Under the pieces are notes generated by a model, which saw nothing but the letters and a program-made list of their open reading frames with translations, was not told where the DNA came from and made no database searches. Below, piece after piece: positions 34,253 to 47,900 of a stretch of 64,000 nucleotides of DNA. Each line of letters begins with the position of its first letter. Position 1 is the first letter of the stretch. The DNA comes from Gigantopelta aegis (Eukaryota; Mollusca; Gastropoda; Neomphalida; Peltospiridae). Location of the stretch: assembly GCF_016097555.1 (NCBI RefSeq), contig NC_054704.1, positions 33,058,554 through 33,122,553 on the forward strand. Direction: 5' to 3'. Made by a program: the position numbers and the translations under genes.

Positions 34253-34745
34253 TATACAGCACCGTTCAACAATTATGTAATGCTTTAAAGTCGATCTGAA
34301 CCACATTGTTAACAATTACAACAAATTATTCTTCTATTTTTAATTATCAATATATTTTCCTCACATTTTGCCAAGACAGAAATCGTAGAAAAACCCTCAC
34401 AATGTATCAACTTCACCGAGATTTTCTAGGACAAAAAGCATGTAATTGTTTATAATGGAATATTCTTCAAGAGGGGTGGAGCCTCTCCAGTAGGTGACGT
34501 AATTAATGTGACATCATCACTATTGCATTATATCATAATCAATACATGTCATGACGCCCCCCCTTCCATCCCGCCATTCAATAATTACGTAACGCTCTAA
34601 AGTCCAAATCACATTGTTAACAATGATAAATTACTCACTTACCTTTAATTACTGTTAGATGTCACCCACATTTTTCCCAGACATAAGAGGGGTGGAAGCC
34701 TCTGATCAACGTGACATAAGTAATATGTTGTCACGACAATTGCTT
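34253..34745. repeat. Degenerate direct repeat of about 190-250 bp
   Basis: Copy 1 (34256 on) and copy 2 (34567 on) share CATTCAATAATTACGTAACG-like starts, TCTAAAGTC, CACATTGTTAACAAT, AGAGGGGTGGA and GCCTCT, then GACGTAATTAATGTGACAT / GACATAAGTAATATG. Old tandem duplication or two copies of one dispersed repeat. Confidence 0.6.
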
Positions 34746-35006
34746 TAATTCGATGAAACTAGTCATGTGCGTATGTTATAACTGTCGTATATTGACTATA
34801 GTATATACAACAATACAGCGTACACGGATGACTTGTTCCATCAAGTAGTATTAACTAATCACCCTTATACCAGGAATCAAATGCCCATGGGCATACACAC
34901 ACATATTTATACAGTGACTTGTGCTCGGTTTTAGGTTTCACCTAGTTAATATTAATTATAAAAAGAATTTAAAACTAAATTATTTAATTTAAAAGGAACA
35001 GGGGAG

Positions 35007-35309
35007 AAAGGAAGGAAGGAAATGGTTTATTTAACGACACACTCAACACATTTTATTTACAGTTATATGGCATCAGACATATGGTTAAGGACCACACAGA
35101 TATTGAGGGAGGAAACCAGCCGTCGCCACTTCATGAGCTACTCTTTTCGATTAGCAGCAAAGGATCTTTTATATGCACCATACCACAGACAGGATAGCAC
35201 ATAACATGGCCTTTGATATACCAGTCGTATGGGCCCACTGACGGGGATCGATCCCAAATCGACCGTGCATCAAGTGAGCGCTTTACAACTGGGCTATGTC
35301 CCGCCCCCG
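35007..35309 (-). mobile_element. SINE, tail type A
   Basis: Tail GGAAATGGTTTATTTAACGA at the left; body with CACCATACCACAGACAGG; head at the right (GCTTTACAACTGGGCTATGTC) with CCCGCCCCC. GGAGAAAG-type sequence on both sides is a possible target-site duplication. Confidence 0.88.
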
Positions 35310-36100
35310 AAAAGAGGAGAAAAGCATAAATATTAATATTACTTGAAGTATGATAAATGACATAATAAATCTCCGAGTCTCTTGTCATGGGGTTTGTTTG
35401 GGGAATTTTAGTGTTGTTTTATAAAAAAGGGAATTATGAAATATTCAATTTTTTATGAGTGAGTTAAGTTCAATTTTGCTTTCTTTGCTTGTTTAACCTA
35501 ATTTTTACAAAAATTTCTATGAATGTGACAGATATTTGCTTCACTTTACCAGGCCAATAGTCAACAATGTCAGAAATCTTCAAATGTACATACTTTTGCC
35601 CATAATCAACACAACCACCAAAACAGGTCCCTCACCGAAACAAGGCAGTGGACGATAATTGCTCAATTTCACATACATTGTCATTGACTATTTTGAGGGG
35701 ACTAGGGATGAAACAATATACTCAAATATTCAGTCCACCGAACAGCGATCTGTATTGTAGTTGCATTCGTATTCGTCACTAGCTAAACCGAATACACAAA
35801 TAAATATATGTAATGCTAACTGTACAATTTATGTTTCTAATTCACACTAACCAAAACATAATACCGATTTGATTGTTTTGATAATGTCTGGTCCGATTTT
35901 GTAGTAGATCAAGCACATAGACCAATCCTTTTTTTTTTATTCAACCCACTGGACTTGTACCCTACCAGGGCTCGAACTTAACGACGGCACAAACGGTAAA
36001 TTGCCATTGTTGAGATATAAATTGCTGTAGGCAGGAAGCATCACCAATGGCACTTTTGTGCCATTGGTAAAGCTCCTCATCAATGGCAAAATGTATACAC

Positions 36101-36215
36101 TAGGAACCTAATTCACTACTCTCTCGCAACATTGTAGTGCAATGCAAAAAGACTTGCAAAGAGGATGCTTTGTTGTGTAGCAGAACCTAAGATAGCTTTG
36201 TGAATTATGCCCCTG
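36101..36215. mobile_element. Palindromic MITE of about 115 bp
   Basis: It begins TAGGAACCTAATTCACTACT and ends GCTTTGTGAATTATGCCCCT; the ends are imperfect inverted repeats. Ends resemble those of the MITE at 7425-7537. Confidence 0.5.
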
Positions 36216-36804
36216 GTGTACATTATCTGTCAGTATTTAATATTTGCACATTTGAAATGTCTTCATACAGCAAAATAACATTTCAGTCAAGTTTATTTGC
36301 TGCAGAAGTCACTTTAAAAAAAGAATTACCATAGGCAAGATTAAAATTGTGGTATTTTTGACCATGGCAATTCTTTTTCAAATTCTTATGTTCAAGCCCT
36401 GCCCTACAACACCTTTTCCTTTTAAAAAATATTGTTCTTCCTTTCTGCAAAACCATTTCACTTTTGTATTCATCACCTCATATTCGTGATATGTATCGTA
36501 TTCCTTACCATGATAGGTATGTGGGAATCGGCCCCAGGCATCGCATATATGCTTAGGTCAAATACCTGGTTTCTGGGTTAATCGCAGTGCAGCGGGCAGT
36601 GGAAATGCTGTACTTTCAAGTGTGTTTTTTGGGCGCAAGGTTGAAAATCTACACTTATACTGATGACGTAGTTTACATTTTCAGCAGTTGCCTCGTCTTC
36701 GATTTATTTCCATAGGATTCCTAGAAGTTTCACAAATCATCTGTTAAAATTTCGGTATACATAACCAATAAAAAATGCCTCCGATTTACCGAAAGGCGAG
36801 TAAA

Positions 36805-37199
36805 AGTAAAGTTTGTTTTATTTAACGACGCCACTAGAGCACATTGATTTTTTATCTTATCATCGGCTATTGGACGTCAAACATATGGTCATTTTGACAC
36901 TGTTTGGAAGAGGAAACCCGCTGTCGCCACATAGGCTACTCTTTTTTCGACAGGCAGCAAGGGATCTTTTATTTGCGCTTCCCACAGGCAGGATAGCACA
37001 AACCATGGCCTTTGTTGAACCAGTTATGGATCACTGGTCGGTGCAAGTGGTTTACACCTACCCATTGAGCCTTGCGGAGCACTCACTCAGGGTTTGGAGT
37101 CGGTATCTGGATTAAAAATCCCATGCCTCGACTGGGATCCGAACCCAGTACCTACCAGCCTGTAGACCGATGGCCTGCCACGACGCCACCGAGGCCGGT
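36805..37199 (-). mobile_element. Composite SINE, family C, with 15-bp target-site duplication
   Basis: A 395-bp element. Its left part (AGTTTGTTTTATTTAACGAC through GCAGCAAGGGATCTTTTATT) is shared with the tRNA-headed SINEs. Its right part (GTGGTTTACACCTACCCATT through CCCAGTACCTACCAGCCTG and CGAGGCCGGTC) replaces the usual head. CGAAAGGCGAGTAAA / CGAAAGGCGAATAAA flank it at 36790-36804 and 37200-37214. Confidence 0.92.
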
Positions 37200-38196
37200 C
37201 GAAAGGCGAATAAAGACTCTTTTCAAACTTATATAGACCTGTAGTATGTGTTCTTTTCTACCTTTATGTGGATTTTCAAGACAATCCTACATACAGCCAC
37301 TGATTTATACCAGCAGCAGGATCCGGTGTCCAAGCCGTTGATGGGCTGTTTTGTCAACAAAACTTCGATAATCAACCTAAAATAATGATGGTTAATCTCA
37401 TTGGAATTCTTCAAATTGTAATCAGAATAGTTTATTAACAAGCAAAGATGACTTTGATATGCATTTCATTGAAATTTGGGATTTAATAATACTGATGGTT
37501 AATGATTTTGTCTGGCATGTTTTGTTCTAAAAGTGTGCACGCGACTGGAAATTAGGTCACGTGACCCAAATGCTGCCACATGATTGGTCCAGACTGTTGT
37601 TTACATTGAAATTAGCCATGTGCTCGGTGTTTATTTTCATCAGTTTTGATGTTCATTTTAATATGTTTTGAATGTGATTATTCAAGTAAGAATAGACCAA
37701 TCTGATAGAACTTTTTGATTGCCGTCTGCTGGTGCAGGTTTTGTTGAAATATTCCAAATATTAAGGAAGTTTTGGGCATTTTTCAGAATGGGACTATCGC
37801 TAATTACCGGGTAATTAGGTAGGTAATTAATTAATTATTAGTGAATTAAAATGACTAATAAGATGATTTTAAGAGGCAATAACCCATCTCTTAGTGGTGG
37901 GATTCTTTCTTACCAATGATACAGATGAAGGGTTGTATGGCATTTTGAAGCACATTTTTAAAGAAAATGGTCACAGTGTTTCTTTTGTTTTAAATGTAAA
38001 TCCATTGACGAAAACCACCCTAAATTAGGCGACTTCAAAATACCATAGCAGTATTACTATTAGCACCCTCAATATTTATCCTATCATCACAATTCAAAGA
38101 CCATTTTAAATGTCTTTTCTAGCTCTTTCCAATGATACCAATATGAATTTGAAGCATTAAACATCTTTTTGAATGATGAGAGTGAATGTATTTTTC

Positions 38197-38213
38197 GGGG
38201 GGGGGGGGGGGGG
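38197..38213 (+). repeat. Poly-G tract (17 G)
   Basis: Uninterrupted G run about 650 bp upstream of the FAM91A1 start codon; potential G-quadruplex. Confidence 0.9.
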
Positions 38214-38682
38214 TAGTGTAAGAGTACAAATCAACATAAAGACGGTATTTGAATACTAAAAGACTTAGAATTCATAAACTAATGACGTAAATTACTTTTT
38301 AATTTCAATTTTATAATCCTAGTGAAATGTTCCTACTTATATTGGTTGGTGTAATGTTAAAAAAACAGTGAAAAATCCACTTTGGAATACTAGAGTAGCC
38401 ATCTTTCAACAAACTGTCCCAAAGTTACTTACAAAAGTGTCTGTAATTGGTTGGTATTATTAATAATTATTGTATACATACACCTGATTGGTGGAAAGTG
38501 CTGTCAGAAGAAAGTATTACATATACAAAAAGTTACATTACATATTACAAACTTGAAAACTATTTCTTCTTTTTTATTATTTTCTTTACCGTCTTCTGAA
38601 CAATTTGTTAATCGTGTCACATATACATGTTTGTGCTTTTGATACACACCAGGCTATGTGAACTAATTGTTTAGAAAGTAAT

Positions 38683-38720
38683 AAGCGGAAGTTGATTATT
38701 ATTACAGGAAGCGGAAGTAA
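38683..38720 (+). promoter_or_regulatory. Cluster of ETS-like sites upstream of FAM91A1
   Basis: Three GGAAG cores lie within about 35 bp: AAGCGGAAGTTG near 38685 and the overlapping pair AGGAAGCGGAAGTAA near 38707. CGGAAGT is the ETS/GABP core typical of TATA-less promoters of broadly expressed genes. The sites are about 125-160 bp upstream of the FAM91A1 ATG, so they may lie at or just before the transcription start. The assignment rests on motif and position only. Confidence 0.45.
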
Positions 38721-38843
38721 AACGAAAGTATCTTCGCCCACATCTGTGGAGTTGTCTGCTCTGTGTTTTATTTTTGGGTTTAAGATATGCACATGAAATG
38801 AGTAAAGGGAGCTTGTGGGAAACTATTAACTAATGCCATCGTT

Positions 38844-41800
38844 ATGAATGCAGACCTAGAAACTCACGTTCGTCAAAACCATGCTTGGTCTAAATTGCCA
38901 GGAAATGTGAAACAGGTGACACTGTTTATTTATATGGTAAAATCGAGAGTATCATAAGTTCTCGACTCGGCAATTTCCGTGAATTCCATGTTTTTGCTAT
39001 TAATAAAATGATACTTAAAGGGTTTTTTTTTTATATATATATATATATAAACAAGTAACATAGAAATAATGTAATTTAAACATGTAAATCCAGAACATAT
39101 TGTTTATGTAGTTTTAATTTGGTTTAGGGTACACAAATTGGATATTGTGTAACCCATTAATGGTCTGTGTTAGTATGTAAATTATTTTGATGTATCATGT
39201 GATAATTTTTCTCTCTCCATCACCTATTTTTAAAATAACATAAAACACTACATAATTTAATGCAAAAAATGTACATAATAAAATAAAATCTATCTTTTTT
39301 TTAAATAATTTAATTCATAAAATTATTATCTATAAATTAATTTGTTTTCCTGTCTTGTTTTTAATTACTAGTATGACCAAATTTTTTATTATTTAGCACT
39401 GTACAAATTTTGCATGAATGAATATAGCTTAAAACAGTTCCACATGACCTGCACACGAGCAAAACAATGGTTCGCACCATCTGTGCATCCCTGTTTATAA
39501 ATACCTCTTTTTCATTAATCTCAATTATCACTCCAAAAAGCAAAACCCAATCTTATTGGATTGGATTGGTTGAAAATGGACATATTTCGGTCATGCAACA
39601 TAAAGTGAAGGATTGTTTTAAAGCCACACCAAAATTAAATGGGTAGTAACAGAGATTGCCCCACCCTCCCCTACATGTATGCATGTGCTTTGTGGCCAAA
39701 AATAAACAAATAATTTTTTTTTTTTAAATTGTCGTCTTCTTTTTTATTTTATTAAGCATCAACATCAAATGTGCATTCAGCTGTAAATGTCATTTATTAA
39801 CTATAATAGACTATGTCTATCAAATTGTCCCCATCATACTTGGTAACCCCCCTTCTGCCGTCCGTACATTTACTTAGTCCTTGAACAAAATATACAGTAA
39901 ATAACTAATGCAAAAACAATTATAGTGGATGAATTGTCCAAGAACAATTTTTAGTTGAGAACGAATCGTCTCGAGTTCAACAGTGGACAAATTTTTAGTG
40001 GACGAAACATCCAGAGGACGAATCATTTGCATCCCCTGTTGATATGGTTGCATTCAATTCCATAGGGCCATATCCAAAACATTATTTCCATCAGAAACAC
40101 TGAATGGTTTATATGAATTTATTTTGCGTAACCGAGAAATGGTTTACTACGCAAATATTCAATTCTCAGAGGCCTGAATAAGCATTGAACAATGAATTGC
40201 AATTAGGTTCAGGTTCTCAAAATAGTGCATTTTGTGATACTAGTCCTGCCTACTGTGAGTAAGAGTAAGACTAACAGTCAAGAAATTTAACAGTACCTTG
40301 TTCAGTGCTGGTTTTCAGCATTGCCCCAGTTCATACATTTTAATAGTTTACAATATTTCATTATTCAATGTTTGACTATTTTTAAAGTTATTTGTTTAAT
40401 GTTCACCAGGTGGCAGAAAACACTTAAATTCCAGGAGGGGGGGGGGGGGGGGGGTTTGGCAAGAAAACTAAATATTTACTGTTAAGTGGCAGTTATTTGG
40501 TGCTTGGGTCGTCGGATCCAACCCCCTTGGTGGACCCATTCTCTGATTATCTGTGTTAATTTGGATCAAGTGAGACCTTACAGCCTCAAAATACTCTATG
40601 GCAGTTTGATTGACATATTGGTAAAATAGTTTTGAATAACAAGTATGCTGCTGTCTGGTGTAATGGCTTACCTTAGCACAGCCCTCTACATTGTGACCGA
40701 ATATGAGACCATTTTTTTTCATCTATATAACATTTTTTATTTCATACTATCTAGGTAAAAAATAGTAGTAGATGCCATCAGGCTCTTAGATGGAAAAGTT
40801 AACGTAGAGGGCTGTTAGCATTCAAAGATCATTTTCATTGTGAATACTGAAATATGTAATACAATTTGTTTGTCATCAAATAAGGAGGGTATAATTTGAA
40901 GTGCACTTGTTACCATTTTTTGTATGTTTGTAGTAAATTTTAAACGGTTTAAAACTGCATCAGTGTAGTCGCTCCCATGCATCCAAACTTTTTTTCTGAT
41001 GATTTGAGACAGTTCTAGATCTGGCCTGGTCACCATGTTATTTATAGTCTACCATTGACCTTACTTTGGTAGCCCAATAACAATGTAAACTGGTCTGACT
41101 ATACAGGCCTCAGAAAATTGTGAGAATGGTAGTTTCGTTTGCATGTTGCACATGTACAAAATAGTTTTGCATTTATAACTCAATTTTCATTCATACATTA
41201 ATATTAGGACATCATTTACATGGTATTGATTAAATTAACTTGTTTTTACAAACCGAAAAATAGTTATGTATTTTATAAAAATTATTTTAGAATCGCATGG
41301 CCTGACTTTATAGTTTAATTATATTATTGCTTACAGACGTTACACCAGTTTAATAGTTGATTCAATTGTTTCTTTCAGAGTTTTGGGAATTCACAGCGTG
41401 AATATGAGAAAGCAGTGGTGGCATTCAGTGTGAAGAATCAGTTGCGTCACAAGGGAAGCCTTGGTAAATATGTCAATTTTTATATTTATATCTCAATCAT
41501 TTGAAAGTCATTCCATTTGTCATTGGATTTAATTTTTTTGCCAAAAACACAAACTTTGATTATGTTATAAACATATCGTTATTGAACAGAAGGATTTAGT
41601 GGCCAACACTGCAGCCTGAAATAAGAAAAAAACATTTAATATAATTATTATATATCTAGTAATAATGATAAATGATGTAGAATATAAATGTATTCTTAAA
41701 AAGAAAATTTGTTATCTAATAACCAGAATCTAGACAACATGACGTACATATTGTGGTAATTGAGACTATTGGACATTTGGTATTGTACATATATATATAT

Positions 41801-44800
41801 TTTTTAAGAATTCTTTTGGTGGACACTAAACAGTCATAAAATCTAAAACTACCATTGACTTTTAACATTCTGAATTCATTAACATTACTCCAGCCAGTGC
41901 ACCATGGTATGTGCTATCCTGTCTATGGGATGGTGCATATAAAAGACCCCTTGCAACTAATCGAAAAGAGTAGCCCATGAATATCTGTGTGGTCCTTGAC
42001 CATATGTCCGACGCCATATAACCGTAAATAAAATTGGTTGAGTGCGTCATTAAATAAAACATTTCCTTCCTTCTTTCATTAAAATTAAACTAAAATAAAG
42101 AATTAAACTAAGATGGAAAGTTGAACTAATTTAGACATGATAAACTAATATAATCTTTTGACAAAAATTATGATTCGTTTACAATTTATTCCATTAAATA
42201 TTACATTACACTATTTCTACAAATATTTATAATATATTTACAAGATTTCCATCTTATACTGAATTCATGTATTTAATTTGTGTTTGTATTTTGGTATTTT
42301 TCCACAAGTGCGCACAATTCGTAAAGATGAGCGTCGGTACTATGAAGATCTAATGCAGTATAGTCGAGAACACCTGATGCTGTATCCATACCATCTGTCT
42401 GATGTGATTGTTAAGGGTTTGCGTATCACGCCCTTTATCTACTACATCAACATGATGCAGGACATTATGACCCAGGAGAAGAGCTATGATTCACTTCCCA
42501 ACTTCACTGCAGCAGACTGTAAGCTTCCAATAATGGAATTCTTTTGTGAACTCGTTTTTATTTTTGCCAAGGTTATCTTTCCTTTTACCTTCTATTGTGT
42601 TTTCTACTTTTATATTTAATTTTACAACTTTCAGTTATAATATTGGATCAGTTATGTACACAATTCTTTTACGTGAACTCAACATAATTGATATATTTAA
42701 AATTTGAAAGTATTTTTAAATAATAATTGGCATCAGCTCATCTGGGGTGGGATTCGGGCTGGTGGCTTTTTTATTTAAAAAATTTTCAGTTTAGCCTAAA
42801 TATTTTTGATAATATTCACTGGTCAAGTAATTCATTAAAAGCAATATTCGTTGACTAATATTTTTAAATATTTCACTGAACATTATTCACACACTTTTTT
42901 ACTTAATTAAAAAAAAAAATCCGATATTACTTCAGATACTTGTATTTTATATGTATTTTGATAACAGAATTAATTTACTAATTATAGCATTTTAAAACTG
43001 CTATGCATTTTGCAGGTCTTCGACTTTTGGGCATTGGCAGAAACCAGTATATTGATATTATGAATCAGTGTCGTTCATCCAAGGTCAGTCATATTCTTCA
43101 GAATACAGCAAATCATTTCTGTTAGGATGTGATATTTACCTGAAAGTCCGTTTCAGTTCAGATAATGCTTTTTATTGTAGGCATCCAATAATGCAAATTT
43201 ATAGCAACATCATGTTCAGGAAGAAAAAAAAAGTCTCACAATATTTTTATAATCACTTTAGAAAACCATTCTGATTTTAGCATTCAAAATATTTGAAATC
43301 GATTAAAATGTTCTAGCAAGATTTATTTAACAGAGATCTCATAGGTTTTTTTTAAATATTCAAGTATCTGAATTCAATAATGGAATTAAAGGGAGTGTAA
43401 TATAGAAACCCCAATTATCTCTATGGGAAGACATATAATGTAGATTAGAATGTTGAAAAATATAAATCTGTTGTATAAAACACTAGTTTGAATGATACGT
43501 AAGCATTTATATAGTTTGCTATTGCATTATTCAGCTGTACAATTATACTGAGATATTATTCTTTTTACCTAGAAATTCTTCCGCAAAAGACCTGTGCGTG
43601 AGGTTCTACCCAGCCAGCCGGTAGAGAGTGCATGCATTGAGCCCTGGTGGATCGTTAATATAGGTTACATCACTGAAGATGACATTAAGGTTTGTACTCC
43701 AGTTTTAACTTTACATAATGGTTTTTTGTTCATAAATATGTTTCATAAACTATGTTGGGTGATAAACTGAAAATAAATATATATTGTAAAATATAATTAT
43801 GGTAAGAATTTTGAATGTGTTTGTTTTTCAGATGTGTATGAGAGTGGAGAAAAATGTTATTGATACAATAATAGACGGTGGTCCTCAAACTGCGGGTGAC
43901 ATGGACAAGACTGTTTTATATAGTAAGTTCCAACTGATCCGTCAAAATGATATATACTGCTTCAAATAACTGAGAGAACATTGTAATTACAAAATGTACA
44001 TTGAATTGGTCTATTTTATTTTTACATATTAAAATAATTCCTAAAAATATATTAATTGTGACAAAAAAACAACAACATGCATTTTATAATAATGTAGAAT
44101 TTTAGAAATTACATATTTTACAATAATTTGTAAAATGTTCCTAAGTTACAAGTAATTGTTTCCATTATTACCTTAATATTGTTTGATTTCTTTACCACTT
44201 TTGAGTCTGAACAAACAGGCCTTGTATGTATTCTGTGAGTACCATATCAGAAAATATGCTGGCTAGACCATTCTTATTGTATTTAAATGTTTCACGAAGT
44301 CTCGGAAAGCAAAGGTATAATCATCTTTTTATACTGGTATGGCCTGTTTCAATGAATCATACAGTTTGACACATTTTTCTTTTTTCTTTTGTGTCAGTTG
44401 TCCCATAAATCTAAAGAAATTAAAGACAGTGTATATTAATTGGTTTCAGGTTTATACAGAAAAGGGCTTATTTATCTTGACGTTCCAATAGGTGATGAAG
44501 AATGCATTATTGGTGAGCACCAGTTTACAGGTTTCATAATAATTGGTGTTGGTAGTATTGGATATGAGCTACATGTACTTGTTTACTACTGATATAATTT
44601 ATTCCTGGAACTATTAAAGAAATATATTTTCTTATAAGATTTAGTTAAACTTATTTCTTTCTTACATTAGTTTTAATGTGCATTTCCAGAACATTCAAAC
44701 AAAATACTACAAAACAAAAGTACTAAATTAAAATATTAAAACAATAAGCTGTATAAACACAAGCATTAATTAAAATAGATAAGGCGTAAGTTTTTCACAA

Positions 44801-44931
44801 GTATTGAAATTTTAAATTTTTCAGTGCCTCCACTGGAAGGGTTTGTGATGAACCGAGTTCTTGGAGATTACTTTGAAACTCTTCTCTACAAGATCTTTGT
44901 GTCGATTGATGAACACACCACAGTGATTGAA
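38844..44931 (+). CDS. FAM91A1: FAM91A1 N-terminal domain exons
   Basis: Eight exons encode residues 1 to about 271, the conserved FAM91 N-domain. The region contains the winged-helix-like stretches [20 protein letters not shown], then [16 protein letters not shown], and [20 protein letters not shown]. Conservation with the vertebrate protein is high throughout, with few length changes. Introns are 0.14-2.5 kb; intron 1 carries the G-run at 40437-40454. Confidence 0.95.
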
Positions 44932-47900
44932 GTACGGAAAATTTATTGAAATTTTCTCTCTCTTTTGTTCAGGGTGCGAGGTTTTTAGTGTATTACCTGA
45001 TTCAATTTCTGTATCATCAGTGTCCATCTACAGTGTATCATATAAAATACTTTTAAACTGTCCTTGTTAATTGTCTGGCATACTGTTTTATAATGTTTGT
45101 GGCAGCAATTTAAAGATTAGCTGCATGTTAATTTTTAAATATTACATACTTTTGTATGTACTTAGTTGATTTTATGATTTAGAATTGATTGCTAGCATTT
45201 GAAAAATAAAAAAACCCACATATTCTTTTTGTATTAATCTTTATCTGTTTGCTGCAACCAAAATCTTCAGTTTTTTAGAAAGGACTTTATTTTTGTAGGT
45301 TAAATGTGGTTAGATATACAATCAAACCCGCTTATTTGCATACCCTCCGTGCAGCTCGATCATATGCAATTAACCTGGTTAGTTGATTAACAGATAGTAC
45401 CGATTTTCACTTTGTAACAGCCATCCAACTACAAAAAAAGCATGGGAGACAGTCTAGCACAGTGCGGTTCTTCATACCGGAACTATTATATACTTTTTAA
45501 AAAAAGTAGGGGAATCTGAAATATGAATATTAATATCAACTATTAGACCTAACATACGTTTTGACAACAGACATCCTAGTAAAGAACGTTCAGGTCAGTT
45601 TATCAACACACCAAAACACATTCCATAGTTTGTACATGCATCACGCAGTTGCCCCGTACACATGCGTGGGGTGTCATTCTCGATTTTGACAAATTCCAGG
45701 AAGGTCCATTAATCACTGGAACATTATTTCTGTCAAATCTTTTTCATTCTGTTGATCATACAGTTGTTATTGTTTTGTTTTTAGTAATTTTTATTGTTTT
45801 AATTTGCGATTTACTGACAAAAAACCCATCAGCTTTCAAATTTCACTTCTGGCCCCAATCGTCCTTCAAGATCTTTGGTGGTCATAAAACCTACTGTAAT
45901 ACTGAACTACCAGTTGTAATGTTTGCCCAATTAATTCACTATTATCAAATAACCATTCCCCACAGCTAATATACCTTACAATTTTGGCAATTGTAAATTC
46001 TTATTGGAGTTCCCCTACGTTTTTTTTAAGAGTATAGTTCACACATGCATGTAAAAAAAAAAGTTAAACAAAATATATATATATATATATCGTCGTGTGA
46101 GAGCCAGAAGGACGTAAGTGCATCAAAATTATTTTTAAAAAGCCGAGATAATGAAGGAAAACTGTTTTTCTTGATCAGTAGTTAAGATGTCGAATTTGTT
46201 TTAATGACAATGAAAGAAGAACATATTTATGATTTCTTTGTATATTTGCGTTATTTATAGCATATTAGGTGTTTTAGTTATTTGCTTAAATAGTTGTATT
46301 TACGACAGTTATTCATGATTAAATTAAATGTGTCATTTACGACCAACAGTATATCAAGTAAATTTAAATATTTATTCTGAAAGAACCATCACTTCTAAAA
46401 CATTTCAGTTTTGCAAATCACATATTTATTTTTAAAAAGGAGAAAGCTTGTAAATAGAAAATATTTAAAAGCAAACATTCAAAAAGGAATACAAGTACAT
46501 ATTAAAGGGACACTCCCTAGTTACGGCTAGTTGTTAACCATTACAGCGTTGTTTTTTCGCTATTAAACCCATTTTTTCACAAATAAAATTGCACTTTACT
46601 TACCGTTTATTATTTAGAATATACATTTCCATTCACCTGAAGTGTTTTTTGGTAATCCTGGTAATCCTGGTGTTTGTAATACCACAAAATGCATTTTTCG
46701 TATTTCTGAAAAACGGACGCACGTTTGAGAAAAAAACGTTGAGCAGACAAGGTCTAATCTATTTTTAGACGGGATATTTCCATTTCAATGTCACAGACGT
46801 TGGTATACCATGTGACCATTATCATTTTGGTTCGGTTTGTTTTCTCGTGCACGGTTCGCGCAATCAACATCCGATTTGTTGTTGTTCATTTGTGAGATTT
46901 TTCTTCACAGTTCGTGAACATTTTCAGTAACAATAAAGTTCAGACAAGTAAGTATCTCAATACAAAACGTTACAAACCCTTAAAACCAATAATTTTGCTA
47001 AGTCCTACGATATCTGGAGAGGGGATACAACCAGGACAGAACAGTTGGAACATGTCCAGGAGAGGTGAAAAGAACGCACCCCAAGTCTGTGAAATTTGTC
47101 GTGACGTAGGCATTGTTGTGCTTCGAGCGACATCTACCGGTGACATCAGAATACAAACTTTCAAAATTATTTCAAGCAATTGGGACATGGGGATTTCATG
47201 GTATTTATCGATATAAAACCTGCTTTTTCACTCCATTTGATAAAAACGTGATCCAAGTGTGTTACATGTTTGTAGATTAACCAAATTATAATTTATTTTC
47301 GCTGGATGGAACTAGGGTGTGCGGCTTTAATAAAATCACTGCTTAAGCAATATTACATGAAAAAAGTTATTTTACTTTTGTTAATAATAATACGATAAAT
47401 AAAATCACCAATTGAACAAAATAATAATGTGAAAAAACTACTCCGACTCGTGAAATCCTTGTTTTCTTTGACCCACCCCTGAATTTGTGTGACCTTATCT
47501 GGTGCAGGGTTTCTGCCAGAGGGTTAAATGGGTATGGTACCATATCCAAATATTTTTGCAGAATTGTTTTTTTTAAGTTAACTTTTTGACAAAATTAATT
47601 ACTCTTATCATTACTGTGTGATTTTCTTAATCCTAACTCTAAACTTAACCCATTTTCTTTCTGAGGGAGGACCCCCCCATATCTCTGGTGGCTGTGGTTG
47701 CATTCAATTCTATAGAGCCATACCAAAAAATTTCTATCTGGCAGAAACACTGTGGTAGTAGTGCTTCATGTTTGTTGTTTGATGATGGTGCATCAGAATC
47801 AGACGACTTGTCCATACAAAACCTCTTTTTCTAGGCAAGTAGTCGTTCCTGATGAGTCATCAGAAAAGCTGATGTCATGTTGAGTGCAGTGTTCTTTCCG

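Larger units (their letters stand above)
30848..38843. other. Head-to-head region between the EF-hand/stalk gene and FAM91A1
   Basis: About 8 kb that should contain the 5' end of the minus-strand gene and the FAM91A1 promoter. Contents are the Tc1 copy (30880-31697), SINEs (31936-32283, 35007-35309, 36805-37199), MITEs (32962-33205, 36101-36215), a degenerate direct repeat (34253-34745), a G-run (38197-38213) and ETS-like sites near 38690. I could not identify upstream exons of the minus-strand gene with confidence. Confidence 0.5.

Noticed and set aside
37229-37441. Possible upstream exon of the minus-strand EF-hand/stalk gene (frame VDYRSFVDKTAHQRLGHRI at about 37378-37312, TTTTAG before and GTATAA after)
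   Set aside because: The splice signals are weak, I recognise no similarity, and its end phase (0) does not match the phase 2 entry of the exon at 30847 without another exon between.
45649-45969. 106-codon open frame with a hydrophobic segment
   Set aside because: It lies inside a palindromic MITE nested in the pogo element; no domain recognised.
46914-47216. 100-codon open frame with two CxxC-like cysteines (CEIC)
   Set aside because: It lies within the TTAA-bounded non-autonomous element; too short and without family support.
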